DNA from: Aurantibacter_A sp965215845
GTDB taxonomy: Bacteria; Bacteroidota; Bacteroidia; Flavobacteriales; Flavobacteriaceae
Reading direction: 5' to 3'
Assembly (NCBI GenBank): GCA_965215845.1
Contig: CBDCEL010000004.1
Span: 2,852,001 to 2,916,000, forward strand
DNA length: 64,000 nt
Numbering within the stretch: position 1 is the stretch's first letter; every line of letters begins with the position of its first letter. The position numbers and the translations under genes were made by a program. Below, piece after piece: positions 17,091 through 26,086 of the stretch. The notes beneath the pieces were generated by a model. That model saw only the letters and a list, made by a program, of their open reading frames with translations, was not told where the DNA came from and made no database searches.

Positions 17091-18188
17091 TTACCCCTTT
17101 GGCAGGGCGTTGATCACATTTAGTTCTTTGCTGCGCTCAAGGCCTACAGGTTCTTCTCCCTTTCCGAAGACAATTTCATCATTACCGTGTTTGTGATGCC
17201 AAGCCAGGCAGTCGTCGATTGTCTTTTCAAGTGGGGTATAGGTAAACCCAGCTGACAACGATTTAGAATTGCTTACCTGCATGAAATGATCATCTGAAAT
17301 GGGTGCCCATAGGGGTAGGTCGTTCCAAGCAGATACCTCATGATCTTTTAAGAAGTCTTGACTCGACCAATGGATTTTGGAACTGGAGTTTAAATGCCGC
17401 TTAGCGGTTTCCAAAAAAGTTTTCCAGCTAAGGCCTTCCTTTTTTGGGCCTACACAGTTATAGATTCCGAATGTTTCGTTTTCGCAGGCCCTGATCGCAA
17501 ATCTGCCCACATCGTTCACATCGATAAATTGCAAGGGGTCAGTACCGTCCCCTGGGGCCAAGATGCTCTCGCCACGTTCAAGCTTTATCAACCAATAGAG
17601 CAAGTCATAGGCAGGGTCACGCCATCCTTTTATTGCCCCCGGCCTTAATATGGTGTGCTTGTTTTGAAAACGCTCAGTTACGAAATTTTCGGCTGCCGCC
17701 TTTTCTTCGGGATATTCCCATTTCGTTTTGTCGTTGGGCAAGGGCACGGTATCGTATGCTTCAGTTCGATGGATATCATTGAAATCTTTGTAAGTGGCAA
17801 TACTCGAAATGAACATGTAGTGATTGGTATGCGCTTGGAGAGCCTCGGTCGCCTCGTCTACCAACTTTGAATGCTGTGGCCAGACATCGATGATTACATC
17901 CCAGGTTTTCGACTTGAGCGGGTCATAGGCCTTGGCGCCCATCTCTCGATCACCCTTTATGAATGGGAGGTCTGTAAATAATTCGGGGTTGGTGATTCTG
18001 CGGTTAAAAAGGGTTGTTTTATGCCCTTGTTCCAAAGCTGACTTTACGATTGCCGGACCAAGAAAGTCGGTTCCGCCTAGAACAAGCAAGTCCAGCTTTT
18101 TTGAAGGCCTAAAATAGGGGAGCGCAGGACTTGCCGCCAAAAGAAAACCTGAGGCGCCTAGATTCTTGACAAAAGTTCTTCTTTTCAT
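17091..18188 (-). CDS. NAD-dependent epimerase/dehydratase family protein with Tat signal
   Basis: The preferred start is ATG at 18188, giving MKRRTFVKNLGASGFLLAA, a twin-arginine signal; a further ATG at 18230 would add 14 residues. An extended-SDR Rossmann fold follows (LLVLGGTDFLGPAIV), with LFNRR at the end of the second strand, and ILRPGAIKGWRDP plus QFIDVNDVGRFAI typical of the family. The active-site Tyr is not in a perfect YxxxK, so catalysis is uncertain. Tat export implies folding with its nucleotide before transport. The 365-aa length is normal. It lies alone, and the substrate is unknown. Confidence 0.83.
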   Translation of the reverse strand: MKRRTFVKNLGASGFLLAASPALPYFRPSKKLDLLVLGGTDFLGPAIVKSALEQGHKTTLFNRRITNPELFTDLPFIKGDREMGAKAYDPLKSKTWDVIIDVWPQHSKLVDEATEALQAHTNHYMFISSIATYKDFNDIHRTEAYDTVPLPNDKTKWEYPEEKAAAENFVTERFQNKHTILRPGAIKGWRDPAYDLLYWLIKLERGESILAPGDGTDPLQFIDVNDVGRFAIRACENETFGIYNCVGPKKEGLSWKTFLETAKRHLNSSSKIHWSSQDFLKDHEVSAWNDLPLWAPISDDHFMQVSNSKSLSAGFTYTPLEKTIDDCLAWHHKHGNDEIVFGKGEEPVGLERSKELNVINALPKG

Positions 18189-18471
18189 GACGCGTTGTTT
18201 TTTGATTGTTGATTTTGCATAAATTATCAAAAAACGATATGTGCAAGTGTGAAAGGAATGTTATTTAACAGACAAGACCGCATTGTAACGTTATAAATTG
18301 TTCCTTGGCTTCAAGCCTTTTCATACAGAAGGACAAAGATGTTGACATCGAGGTTTTCATGGGTAGCCCTGACATCAAATAGCAATCCATAAATAAATTC
18401 TTACCATTTATACAATTCTATACTACAAAAAGAATATAATATTCTAACTTTTAGGTAAATGCCCCACAAAA

Positions 18472-19167
18472 ATGAACCTAGCAGAAATAGAAGACTGCCT
18501 CAATATGCATTCTCTTTGGGAGCGTGCGCTGGTATCGAAGTTATCTAAGATAATAGAAGCCTGCGAGCACGCCCAAAATCTAATGGTGGCCATTTACCTT
18601 ATAAAAAGCGGTCATTTTTTATATTGCAATCGCAGATTAAAGCGCAACCTGGGCGAACACTGTGCTACCTTCCTAAAAGACGGTTGGAATTTTTGGTTCT
18701 CCAGCATCGACCTAGATGAGGTGCACACCATACGCAAGGCTGTCAGCACCTTTATAAAAAAGACTGATAATAGAGACTCCCTAACCCTTCGGTACCATGT
18801 TACAATGGCTGACGGAAGGCGTTTTCGCCTGAAGCACGAAATGTTATTGCACTACCTAAAAGGTGAGACCTTGGCCATCAATTACCTTCTCGATACCACG
18901 GACAAAGAGCGTATTGAAAAATGTTTTGAGACCTCTAAAACGACAAGCTGTTTTGCACCATGGCAAAGAGAACCTTGTCGTATTTCGGCTCGTGAAAAAC
19001 AGGTGCTACAGCTGATCGCCGATGGTTTTTCATCCAAGGAAATAGCGGAGCGGCTTTTTATAAGTAACCATACCGCCATCTCACATCGCAAGAACCTCAT
19101 TGAAAAATTCAAGGTCAAGAATACGGCCCATCTGGTAAAAAAGGCAAGCGCGTTTATCGCACCGTAA
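18472..19167 (+). CDS. LuxR-family transcriptional regulator with PAS-like N-terminus
   Basis: A 231-aa regulator. The N-terminal ~150 residues look PAS-like (FLYCNRRLKRNLGEHC, MADGRRFRLKHEMLL, GETLAINYLLDTTDKERIE). The C-terminus is a GerE helix-turn-helix (ISAREKQVLQLIADGFSSKEIAERLF). There is no receiver domain, so activity is probably set by a ligand or partner bound at the PAS domain. It directly precedes the six-gene prenyl/PKD operon and is a candidate controller of it. The 280-bp upstream region is AT-rich and has no recognisable gene. Confidence 0.82.
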   Translation: MNLAEIEDCLNMHSLWERALVSKLSKIIEACEHAQNLMVAIYLIKSGHFLYCNRRLKRNLGEHCATFLKDGWNFWFSSIDLDEVHTIRKAVSTFIKKTDNRDSLTLRYHVTMADGRRFRLKHEMLLHYLKGETLAINYLLDTTDKERIEKCFETSKTTSCFAPWQREPCRISAREKQVLQLIADGFSSKEIAERLFISNHTAISHRKNLIEKFKVKNTAHLVKKASAFIAP

Positions 19168-19206
19168 GTTGGCCACAGAGTGTCTACAAAAATTCCGCAT
19201 GTCAAA

Positions 19207-19224
19207 ACCCCCAAAAATGGGGAT
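19207..19224 (+). promoter_or_regulatory. Weak fourth copy (D) of the palindrome
   Basis: ACCCCCAAAAATGGGGAT shares the right half (ATGGGGAT) of copies B and C exactly but has a degraded left half. It is 171 bp before the ATG at 19395. The -7 position 22 bp further is only CATCTTGT, so this may be coincidental. Confidence 0.25.
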
Positions 19225-19394
19225 TGATTTTATCGACAGATAGCGACATCTTGTGGTATAGTTTTCAATACACTACCAAACTACCGAAAATTGGAAAGCT
19301 AAAATTCCCCTTCTCCCCTTCCCCCTTTTTATTTATACCCTTGCCAACGGTCGGGCAACCGCAAGCGCGCTTAGAACTATGGCGAAGAAAAATA

Positions 19395-19964
19395 ATGATT
19401 GAACCACTACCTATGGGAAAGACTATTAAATCTTGGGCAGAGTTGCAGAATGAAGTACAAAACATTCTGAAAGCGCTGAAAAAAGACCACAACCTGACCA
19501 TTGCAGCTGCATCTAACCCGCTAATGGCACTTGAGGAGCTTGGCTATGAGATTGATTTGGATATCGTAGGCCACCTAGAGGATAAGTTGCGATTCAAGAC
19601 CAGGCAGGTCGCCCAGCTTTCAAAACTTCGAAAATCGGTTCATGATAAGGCTGGAAAGAAATTCAATATAAGATCGGAACATGAACTCAATAGTGTCTTG
19701 TTCGACGATTTGGAAATCGAAGCCTATGATGAGAAGGGCTGCCCGATACGTAAAACCATTTCGAAAAGACGAAAGGGCGATGACAAAGATGATTTAGATT
19801 TCTATGTAGACTTGCACCCGGTCGTAAAGCCCCTTTTGGCCTTCAGAAAGCTGGATGCCAGTATTGCCGGCTTTTGCGATTCAAGAACCTATCGGAAAAT
19901 ACGAACCGGTGGTTATGGGAAAAAATCCAACATCATCATAAGGCCCCGTTTGAAGAAAAAATAA
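19395..19964 (+). CDS. Hypothetical protein (189 aa), first gene of the prenyl/PKD operon
   Basis: The ATG at 19395 (MIEPLPMGKTIKSWAELQN) is preferred to the frame-opening ATG at 19224, whose extension is low-complexity. The N-terminal half is helical, with SNPLMALEELGYEIDLDI and a basic/acidic alternation. The C-terminus is strongly basic (RTGGYGKKSNIIIRPRLKKK). There is no signal peptide and no recognised domain. It lies 7 nt before the 1234-aa gene, and is probably translated with it and a partner of it. Confidence 0.75.
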   Translation: MIEPLPMGKTIKSWAELQNEVQNILKALKKDHNLTIAAASNPLMALEELGYEIDLDIVGHLEDKLRFKTRQVAQLSKLRKSVHDKAGKKFNIRSEHELNSVLFDDLEIEAYDEKGCPIRKTISKRRKGDDKDDLDFYVDLHPVVKPLLAFRKLDASIAGFCDSRTYRKIRTGGYGKKSNIIIRPRLKKK

Positions 19965-19971
19965 GATAAGA

Positions 19972-22900
19972 ATGGCAGATACACATGGATTTGAATTGAT
20001 TATTCAAACGGCACGTACCGTTATTGTAAAAGCGCTGAAAGGTGCCTGGAAATCTGCGGAATGTCCAGATCAGCCTGACGATACGGGTAGAATCCCCGAA
20101 TTTATGGACATTCCAAATGTAGGAGACATCGGGGGTTTTCCCATCGTTGATGGGCAGGTGCAAATTCCCCAAGAAGAACTTGATGCTGACTTCGCGCCTG
20201 AGGTGAACGGCGTAGCGCTCGCATTCGGCCTTAACATACAGATTGAGATTGGTGATCCACCGGTGCCATCGGCACAATTGCTCGATTTCCATTGTATACT
20301 TGGGGCCAAATCGCCCATGGGCACTTTGCCCGATTCACAAGACGTGGGGGTGCTTTTGGCCGATATCGAGCGAGCTGATGTGACCGCAGAGTTGGATTCA
20401 GGCCATCCGTTGGATGCCAGCCTTGACGAATTGTTACAAGATTATGTTCACACCGCCTACGAAAATGAAGAGATTCCCCATTTTATTGCAGAGAACGATG
20501 TGTCATTTTTTGGAGGTACGGTCAATACCACGACACAAATATTTGACGATGAAGCCAATCCGGCAAGGCAAATACTGACCTCCTTTCCTGATGCCAACAC
20601 CCTAAGGATTTCTATACCCATCTATTTGAGGATGTTCTCCTTTATTCCGGATACCATAGGGCCATTTTCCATTTTATCGCCCATGGGCATAGAGACCAGG
20701 ATTATCGTTGACTCACCTTTCGAGAAACACCCAGATCGCTATGAGGCCAAGTTTGGGTCGGTCACCATTAATGAAGTTACGGTTGGTACCATAGCTGGAG
20801 TAAACGCGGATATCGCCGGAAACATCAACGAGGCAACCAATTATGAAACAAATAAGGCAAACCTGCCCATTGATATAGACGCCCAATTGAGTGGGCAACT
20901 GCAAGAAAAAGGGGTGGAATTCGCAAACAGCCTCGGTGATCAACGTGTTGATATTCCGTCGACGAATGAAATTGAAACCCTTATTGCTGACCTCTTCTTT
21001 GACGAACTTGTCTCGAGAAACTACTTGGCCATTTGGTCGCCCACCGCATCTGATGATGAATTTGAGGTCGATAGCGTTGAAGTGAAAGTCTTTGATGATT
21101 CATTGAATATCGCACTTAACGCAAATGACGCTGCCGATAGCAGTGCGATTACTGGATTTATTCCCGATGATATGGAATTCAGTATCGCCATGAGCAAGGA
21201 GTCGTTAGAGGCCAAAGTGGCACAAGCAAAAGAAGAAGGAGGGTTTAACGACCTGCCAAAAAGATTTCGGGAAGATGGGAAAGACGTGGACCTTACATCG
21301 CTTAGCATAGCCGTGGTTGATTTTTCCCTTAGGCTCACGGGCAGTGTAACGGTAATAGATGCCGTATTGGGCAGTATCGATGTGGATGCCGACTTCACCA
21401 CGAACGTAGGCTTCCATTGGGTGCCAAACGGGGATTTGGATGCGGATGGTTTTCAGAACATGCAACACGAATTGATCGGGGAACCCGATGTTGATGTAGA
21501 CGAAGGAATTGCCTTTTGGATCGTGGCCATTATCCTGACCATTATTTCCTTTGGTGTAGGCGGTGTACTAGTGGGGATCATAGCGATCGTTGTTGTTTTG
21601 ATTGTGAAGGCCATAATTGAAAATATAGGAAGTGATGCTTTGGTCGATGGAGCTACCGGCGCCATCAATGGTATTACGGCATGGCCACCTGAATTGGCCC
21701 ATATCGGAGCAATGCGCGCGGTCTTTTTTGATCCCATTGAAATTTCGACCACGGGCTTGGTCATGTCCGGACAACTAGAGGTCATCAGTAGTTGCGAGTC
21801 CACTTTGGTAGTGCCCGCGACTACCGCAGGAAAATATACGACCAAGGCGGCACAAACAACAGAACTCAAAGCACTGCGAATATATAATCACGCCAACTTT
21901 TTTTGGAACCCCGGGGACGGGAGTGCGAATCAGTTGTTAAAGACCATTTACCACAACTATGATAATAGTGGTATCTATTTGGCCAAGCATGGGGTGGAAG
22001 TGACCGAGATTGGCGGGGCACGCAGCCGACATTTTGCACTTGTTCGCGTGAAGAACGTACCTGCGGTAGTGACAATGGGCCCAGACATCACCGTCAACGA
22101 AGGGGAAGTGGTGACGTTAGAGGCGAATTTTGAAGACGTCGAGTATCTAGATACACATTGGTCGTTATGGAATTTTGGAGACGACCAATCTGTACAAAAG
22201 GGATTTGTCGAGGAGGTCAATGAGCCCCCCAACGTAAAAGGGGTAGCTCGGGTCGAACACGCATGGTGTGACAATGGGGTCTATACCGTTACCGTACAGA
22301 TTATAGATCAAAATGGGGGTGTGGGTACGGCCAGTATGCAGGTTACCGTTTTTAATGTTGCCCCCGAGGTAATCGTTCCGGAAGTAATGTACGCCTACCC
22401 TTGTAGTCCGATCACTATGGTGGGCCGGTTTACCGATCCCGGATGGTGTGATAAACATACCGGAACATGGTCTTTCGGAGATTGCTCCCCAATAAAAACG
22501 GCAAAAATAGAAGAGATTAATGAGGCGCCAGAGGCGAGGGGCACAGCGACTGCCTCACATGTATATCATTCCTGCGGCCGCTATGAGACCGAATGTGCTG
22601 TTTTGGACGATGATGGTGGTCTTGGAAAGGCACAAACGATCATCGAGGTTACTGATATTAAGAATACCGATTTCAATGATGGGTTTGGTTTTCATCCGTT
22701 GGGTCAGGTTGCCAATCACTGGTTGCCCTTCGGTGTAGCCTCAAGTGAAAGAAGTACAAGTACCGGGGCCGCAAACATCACCATCTTCAGTTGTGAGCAT
22801 TGCATTGTTGAAGATGGCCTTGCAGCCCAGCGCATTACAGGATTTTCAGGAGGCTTTATGGGCATTTATCAGCATTTGAAGACCAATCAGGGTTGGACTT

Positions 22901-23676
22901 ATCAGGTCGAATCACTCTACATGCTAATGAACGAACATGGGCAAGTACGTTTGGGTTTGGACCCGCTAGGAGGTACCGATCCAGCCGCTGCGAGTGTAGT
23001 TTGGACATCCGGTACGGTCATTCAAACATGGTCACATCTTTTGCAAAGGGTTTGTGCGGAAGGGGATAAGTTGACCATTTTTCTAGGATTAGAACAAGGG
23101 AAAGAAGGGCAAGGGGTATGCAGTTTGGACTCTGTACGATTGATCGCCATGCAAGACATGAGTTGTGCTATCGAACCCGAGCCAATTCCCGACCAGAGAA
23201 AGTGTTTGGATTTTGCGGATGTCGATGTCGTGGAGCAGTTGCCTTCGGATTGGAACCATCAAGGAGTAAGATTTATGGCCATGACGAAAAATGGTCAACG
23301 GATTATCGAACATTTACCGCCCGGTGACGCCCCTTGTCTAGAAATTATCCGTGGTCTGTTGATAGAATTCGATTCAGCGGTAAAAGATTTGAGTATTGAC
23401 CTATGCTATCAAGAAAAATTGTCGCTAGGTGTACTGTTGAGCGACACCCGGGGCAAGGTAATTTCGAAGCAGACCCATGAGCTACAGGCTCCAACGACCA
23501 AAATACATTTGGGAGGAACACAAGTACATCGTGTTCAACTTGTAATTCGGGGCAATGCCGGCCTTTCGAAACTCTGTTATCGAAAGAACAAAGAGGAACA
23601 ACATCGTAATTATTTAATATCTAAAACATTTAAAGATGAAAGAAGAATCGTATCACAAATACCGAATGCTGGCTAG
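19972..23676 (+). CDS. Giant PKD-domain protein with possible TULIP/P47-like N-terminus
   Basis: A 1234-aa protein without a signal peptide. The first ~520 residues begin THGFELIIQTARTVIVKAL and contain amphipathic beta stretches (LAFGLNIQIEI, VDFSLRLTGSVTVIDAVLGS) that resemble the lipid-binding TULIP/P47 fold; this is inference. About 520-580 hold two glycine-rich hydrophobic segments (FWIVAIILTIISFGVGGVLV, GIIAIVVVLIVKAII). Three PKD-type domains follow (FFWNPGDGSANQL; LWNFGDDQSV; TWSFGDCSPIKT), then a jelly-roll-like region (~910-1060) and a further beta domain. PKD domains are normally extracellular, so the missing signal is odd. The protease gene overlaps its end by 41 nt. Confidence 0.7.
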   Translation: MADTHGFELIIQTARTVIVKALKGAWKSAECPDQPDDTGRIPEFMDIPNVGDIGGFPIVDGQVQIPQEELDADFAPEVNGVALAFGLNIQIEIGDPPVPSAQLLDFHCILGAKSPMGTLPDSQDVGVLLADIERADVTAELDSGHPLDASLDELLQDYVHTAYENEEIPHFIAENDVSFFGGTVNTTTQIFDDEANPARQILTSFPDANTLRISIPIYLRMFSFIPDTIGPFSILSPMGIETRIIVDSPFEKHPDRYEAKFGSVTINEVTVGTIAGVNADIAGNINEATNYETNKANLPIDIDAQLSGQLQEKGVEFANSLGDQRVDIPSTNEIETLIADLFFDELVSRNYLAIWSPTASDDEFEVDSVEVKVFDDSLNIALNANDAADSSAITGFIPDDMEFSIAMSKESLEAKVAQAKEEGGFNDLPKRFREDGKDVDLTSLSIAVVDFSLRLTGSVTVIDAVLGSIDVDADFTTNVGFHWVPNGDLDADGFQNMQHELIGEPDVDVDEGIAFWIVAIILTIISFGVGGVLVGIIAIVVVLIVKAIIENIGSDALVDGATGAINGITAWPPELAHIGAMRAVFFDPIEISTTGLVMSGQLEVISSCESTLVVPATTAGKYTTKAAQTTELKALRIYNHANFFWNPGDGSANQLLKTIYHNYDNSGIYLAKHGVEVTEIGGARSRHFALVRVKNVPAVVTMGPDITVNEGEVVTLEANFEDVEYLDTHWSLWNFGDDQSVQKGFVEEVNEPPNVKGVARVEHAWCDNGVYTVTVQIIDQNGGVGTASMQVTVFNVAPEVIVPEVMYAYPCSPITMVGRFTDPGWCDKHTGTWSFGDCSPIKTAKIEEINEAPEARGTATASHVYHSCGRYETECAVLDDDGGLGKAQTIIEVTDIKNTDFNDGFGFHPLGQVANHWLPFGVASSERSTSTGAANITIFSCEHCIVEDGLAAQRITGFSGGFMGIYQHLKTNQGWTYQVESLYMLMNEHGQVRLGLDPLGGTDPAAASVVWTSGTVIQTWSHLLQRVCAEGDKLTIFLGLEQGKEGQGVCSLDSVRLIAMQDMSCAIEPEPIPDQRKCLDFADVDVVEQLPSDWNHQGVRFMAMTKNGQRIIEHLPPGDAPCLEIIRGLLIEFDSAVKDLSIDLCYQEKLSLGVLLSDTRGKVISKQTHELQAPTTKIHLGGTQVHRVQLVIRGNAGLSKLCYRKNKEEQHRNYLISKTFKDERRIVSQIPNAG

Positions 23677-25099
23677 ATCGGCCAAACGGAACGGCACCAG
23701 GCAATGGCTGACAGACGATAATATAGTCGGAGTGGCCTATGGGCGTAAAACTGTACACAACCAGATTACCGACGAACCTTCGATCGTAGTCTATGTAATG
23801 AAGAAAATGGCAAAAGGTATTTTGCCAATTTCCAAACTACTGCCCCGTAAAATGTATATCGGGGGGGATTGCATCAATGTGGATGTGGTGGAAACCGGCC
23901 CCATATATCCGTTGGCCTTTACGACCCGAGACCGTCCGGCCCCCTCAGGAATCAGTATTGGCCATCCGAACATTACGGCCGGAACCCTAGGGTGTTTGGT
24001 GAACGATCTTACGGATGGTTCCTTATGTATTCTTAGTAACAATCATGTCATGGCCGACTCCAATGCGGCCAATTTGGGAGATGCTATTCTCCAGCCCGGC
24101 CCTGCCGATGGTGGGGTAATGGCCGATCAGATTGCAAGCCTGAAACGCTTTCAAATGATAAATGCAACCGGCAATACAATAGATGCGGCAATTGCCGAGG
24201 TCGAGGATGCGGGAGATGTGATCAATCAAATGAAAAACAACCTGATGCCGGTTCCGTCTCCAGACCATCCTGCAGTTGGGTTGCTCTTCGCTGGATCGGC
24301 AAGTAGAACTTTCATGAATCCCATTCGAGATGTTTTGGCCCTACTTGATATCGAGTTCTTAAACGGACCCGGGGCTATTGTGGAAGCCGAAATAGATATG
24401 GCAGTCGAGAAAGTGGGCAGAACCACTGAATATACAACTTCGTCGGTCTTGGAGGTAGATGTCACCGTATCACCTTCGGGGTATGGCTTTAGTGCCCAGT
24501 TCGATAATCAAATAGCCACTTCATGTATGTCACTGGGCGGGGATTCGGGCTCTGTTGTGTGCAGGGGTGGAGAAGGACAGGAAGCCAATGAACTTGATTG
24601 CGGGTGCGGTTCTTCCCAGGCGGCACGTTCTGTAATTCAAAGGGATATCAGTGCAGATATTTCAGCGGAAAAAACCTTTAGGGAGAACCATTTGGCAAAA
24701 ACAATGACGGGCCGATATCTCTTGGATGTATATTTCAACAACGAGGACTATATCACAAGTAGGATTGACAAGGCCAAGGCCAATGACAAAGATGTGGCCT
24801 ATTCCCAGCAACTTTACGACAAATATGCCGATACCTTTAGAGGAATGGCCGTGAATCCGGATAGCAAGGCCAAGTTTACCGCGGAACACTTTAAGGAAGG
24901 TAAACAAGCTTTGGGCAGGATCATGGAACATTTAGACAAGAATGAACAAAGAGCCGCAGAGCAGTTGTTCGAAATCGCCAAAGGCTTTCAAGGCAAGAAT
25001 ACGCGCGAGGCCCTAAAGATGTTGAACGACAAGAAAATCTATAACAATGTCGTCAAGATCGTTTCCAAAGTGGAAAGTCTGAAGACCAAAGATTGCTGA
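23636..25099 (+). CDS. NAL1-like trypsin-fold serine protease
   Basis: A 487-aa protein without a signal peptide. The N-terminus (NIVGVAYGRKT...EPSIVVYVMKK) matches the start of NARROW LEAF 1-type proteases. The catalytic triad is visible as His137 in SNNHVMAD, Asp183 in NTIDAAIAEV and Ser304 in SLGGDSGSVV, in the usual order. A C-terminal helical region of ~170 residues (YSQQLYDKYADTFRGM, then LDKNEQRAAEQLFEIAKGF) is not part of the protease fold. The start overlaps the upstream gene by 41 nt. It probably processes a protein of the same operon, such as the giant PKD protein; this is inference. Confidence 0.78.
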   Translation: MKEESYHKYRMLARSAKRNGTRQWLTDDNIVGVAYGRKTVHNQITDEPSIVVYVMKKMAKGILPISKLLPRKMYIGGDCINVDVVETGPIYPLAFTTRDRPAPSGISIGHPNITAGTLGCLVNDLTDGSLCILSNNHVMADSNAANLGDAILQPGPADGGVMADQIASLKRFQMINATGNTIDAAIAEVEDAGDVINQMKNNLMPVPSPDHPAVGLLFAGSASRTFMNPIRDVLALLDIEFLNGPGAIVEAEIDMAVEKVGRTTEYTTSSVLEVDVTVSPSGYGFSAQFDNQIATSCMSLGGDSGSVVCRGGEGQEANELDCGCGSSQAARSVIQRDISADISAEKTFRENHLAKTMTGRYLLDVYFNNEDYITSRIDKAKANDKDVAYSQQLYDKYADTFRGMAVNPDSKAKFTAEHFKEGKQALGRIMEHLDKNEQRAAEQLFEIAKGFQGKNTREALKMLNDKKIYNNVVKIVSKVESLKTKDC

Positions 25100-25106
25100 T
25101 AAACAA

Positions 25107-26084
25107 ATGGCGGTTTCAGCTTCAAATTGGATGCGGTGCAGCACTTCAAGGGCAAGATTAAGTTCTGTAGAGGGTATAATGGGGTCGTATATAGACTCTG
25201 ATGACCGCAATTTCGAACGACTTGCACTGCATACGGTAAGGAAGGGCGGAAAAAAACTTCGCCCTTCCCTTTACCTTTTGGCCCTACGCATGGGCAACTA
25301 TTATGATTCCGAGCTTCTTCATCCTGCGGCGGCCTTGGAACTGATTCATATCGCCTCATTGCACCACGATGATGTTATGGACCAGGCAGAACTCCGCCGA
25401 AATTCGATCAGTGTCAATTCTGCCTTCGGAAATTTGGATGCCACTTATTCAGGGAATTATTTGTTCTCCAAAGCGGTGGCCATCCTTTCGACTTATGGAA
25501 ATCAGGTCAACAAAATGAGTTGTGATTATATTACCGAACTCTGTTTGGGACAACTCAAGGAAGCCGAAAATGCATTTAATTTAAATTTGAGCATCGATCA
25601 GCATCTTGAAATTATTGAAAAAAAAACGGCCTCTCTTTTTGAAATGCCATGTAAAATGGGCGCATTGTTGGCCCATGCAGATCAAGATACCCAACAGGCG
25701 CTCATAAGTTATGGCCGCAATGTGGGAATCGCTTTCCAAATGATCGATGATTATTTAGATCTTAATGGCAGTACGGGGCAAATGGGCAAAAAGAAAGGTA
25801 CCGACCTCAAGGAAGGCGTTTACACCTATGCTACATTGCAAGCCTTGAAAAGGGAGAATGGTTCGAGCCGATTAAAGGACATTTTGCTACAAGAGGAAAT
25901 CAACGATAAAGATATTGAGGCGGCAACAATCTTGATTGAAAATAATGGGGGACTGAATTTAGCCAGAATGAAAGCGCAGACTTATATTGAAAAAGGCCTT
26001 GCGGCTTTGGAATTATTACCCAAGGGAAAAAGCAGGGAATCCTTGGAAAATTTGGCGAATTACATCCTTGAAAGAGAAAACTGA
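25107..26084 (+). CDS. Trans-prenyltransferase (polyprenyl diphosphate synthase)
   Basis: This condenses isopentenyl diphosphate units onto an allylic diphosphate. All key motifs are present: GGKKLRP (Lys/Arg contacts), the first Asp-rich motif DDVMD (88-92) with RR at 97-98, KTASLFE, GIAFQMIDDYLD (second motif, Asp214/215/218) and KKGTDLKEG. Residues 4 and 5 before the first motif are small (Ser, Ala) rather than aromatic, which in this family usually permits products longer than farnesyl diphosphate. It lies 7 nt after the protease and 2 nt before the reductase fusion, so it likely supplies the reductase's substrate. The 325-aa length is typical. Confidence 0.92.
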   Translation: MAVSASNWMRCSTSRARLSSVEGIMGSYIDSDDRNFERLALHTVRKGGKKLRPSLYLLALRMGNYYDSELLHPAAALELIHIASLHHDDVMDQAELRRNSISVNSAFGNLDATYSGNYLFSKAVAILSTYGNQVNKMSCDYITELCLGQLKEAENAFNLNLSIDQHLEIIEKKTASLFEMPCKMGALLAHADQDTQQALISYGRNVGIAFQMIDDYLDLNGSTGQMGKKKGTDLKEGVYTYATLQALKRENGSSRLKDILLQEEINDKDIEAATILIENNGGLNLARMKAQTYIEKGLAALELLPKGKSRESLENLANYILEREN

Positions 26085-26086
26085 TA

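Noticed and set aside
18231..18471. Short minus-strand frame beginning MKTSMSTSLSF
   Set aside because: It has only ~31 codons, no hydrophobic signal, and no promoter of the regulon type, unlike the 11001-11099 frame.
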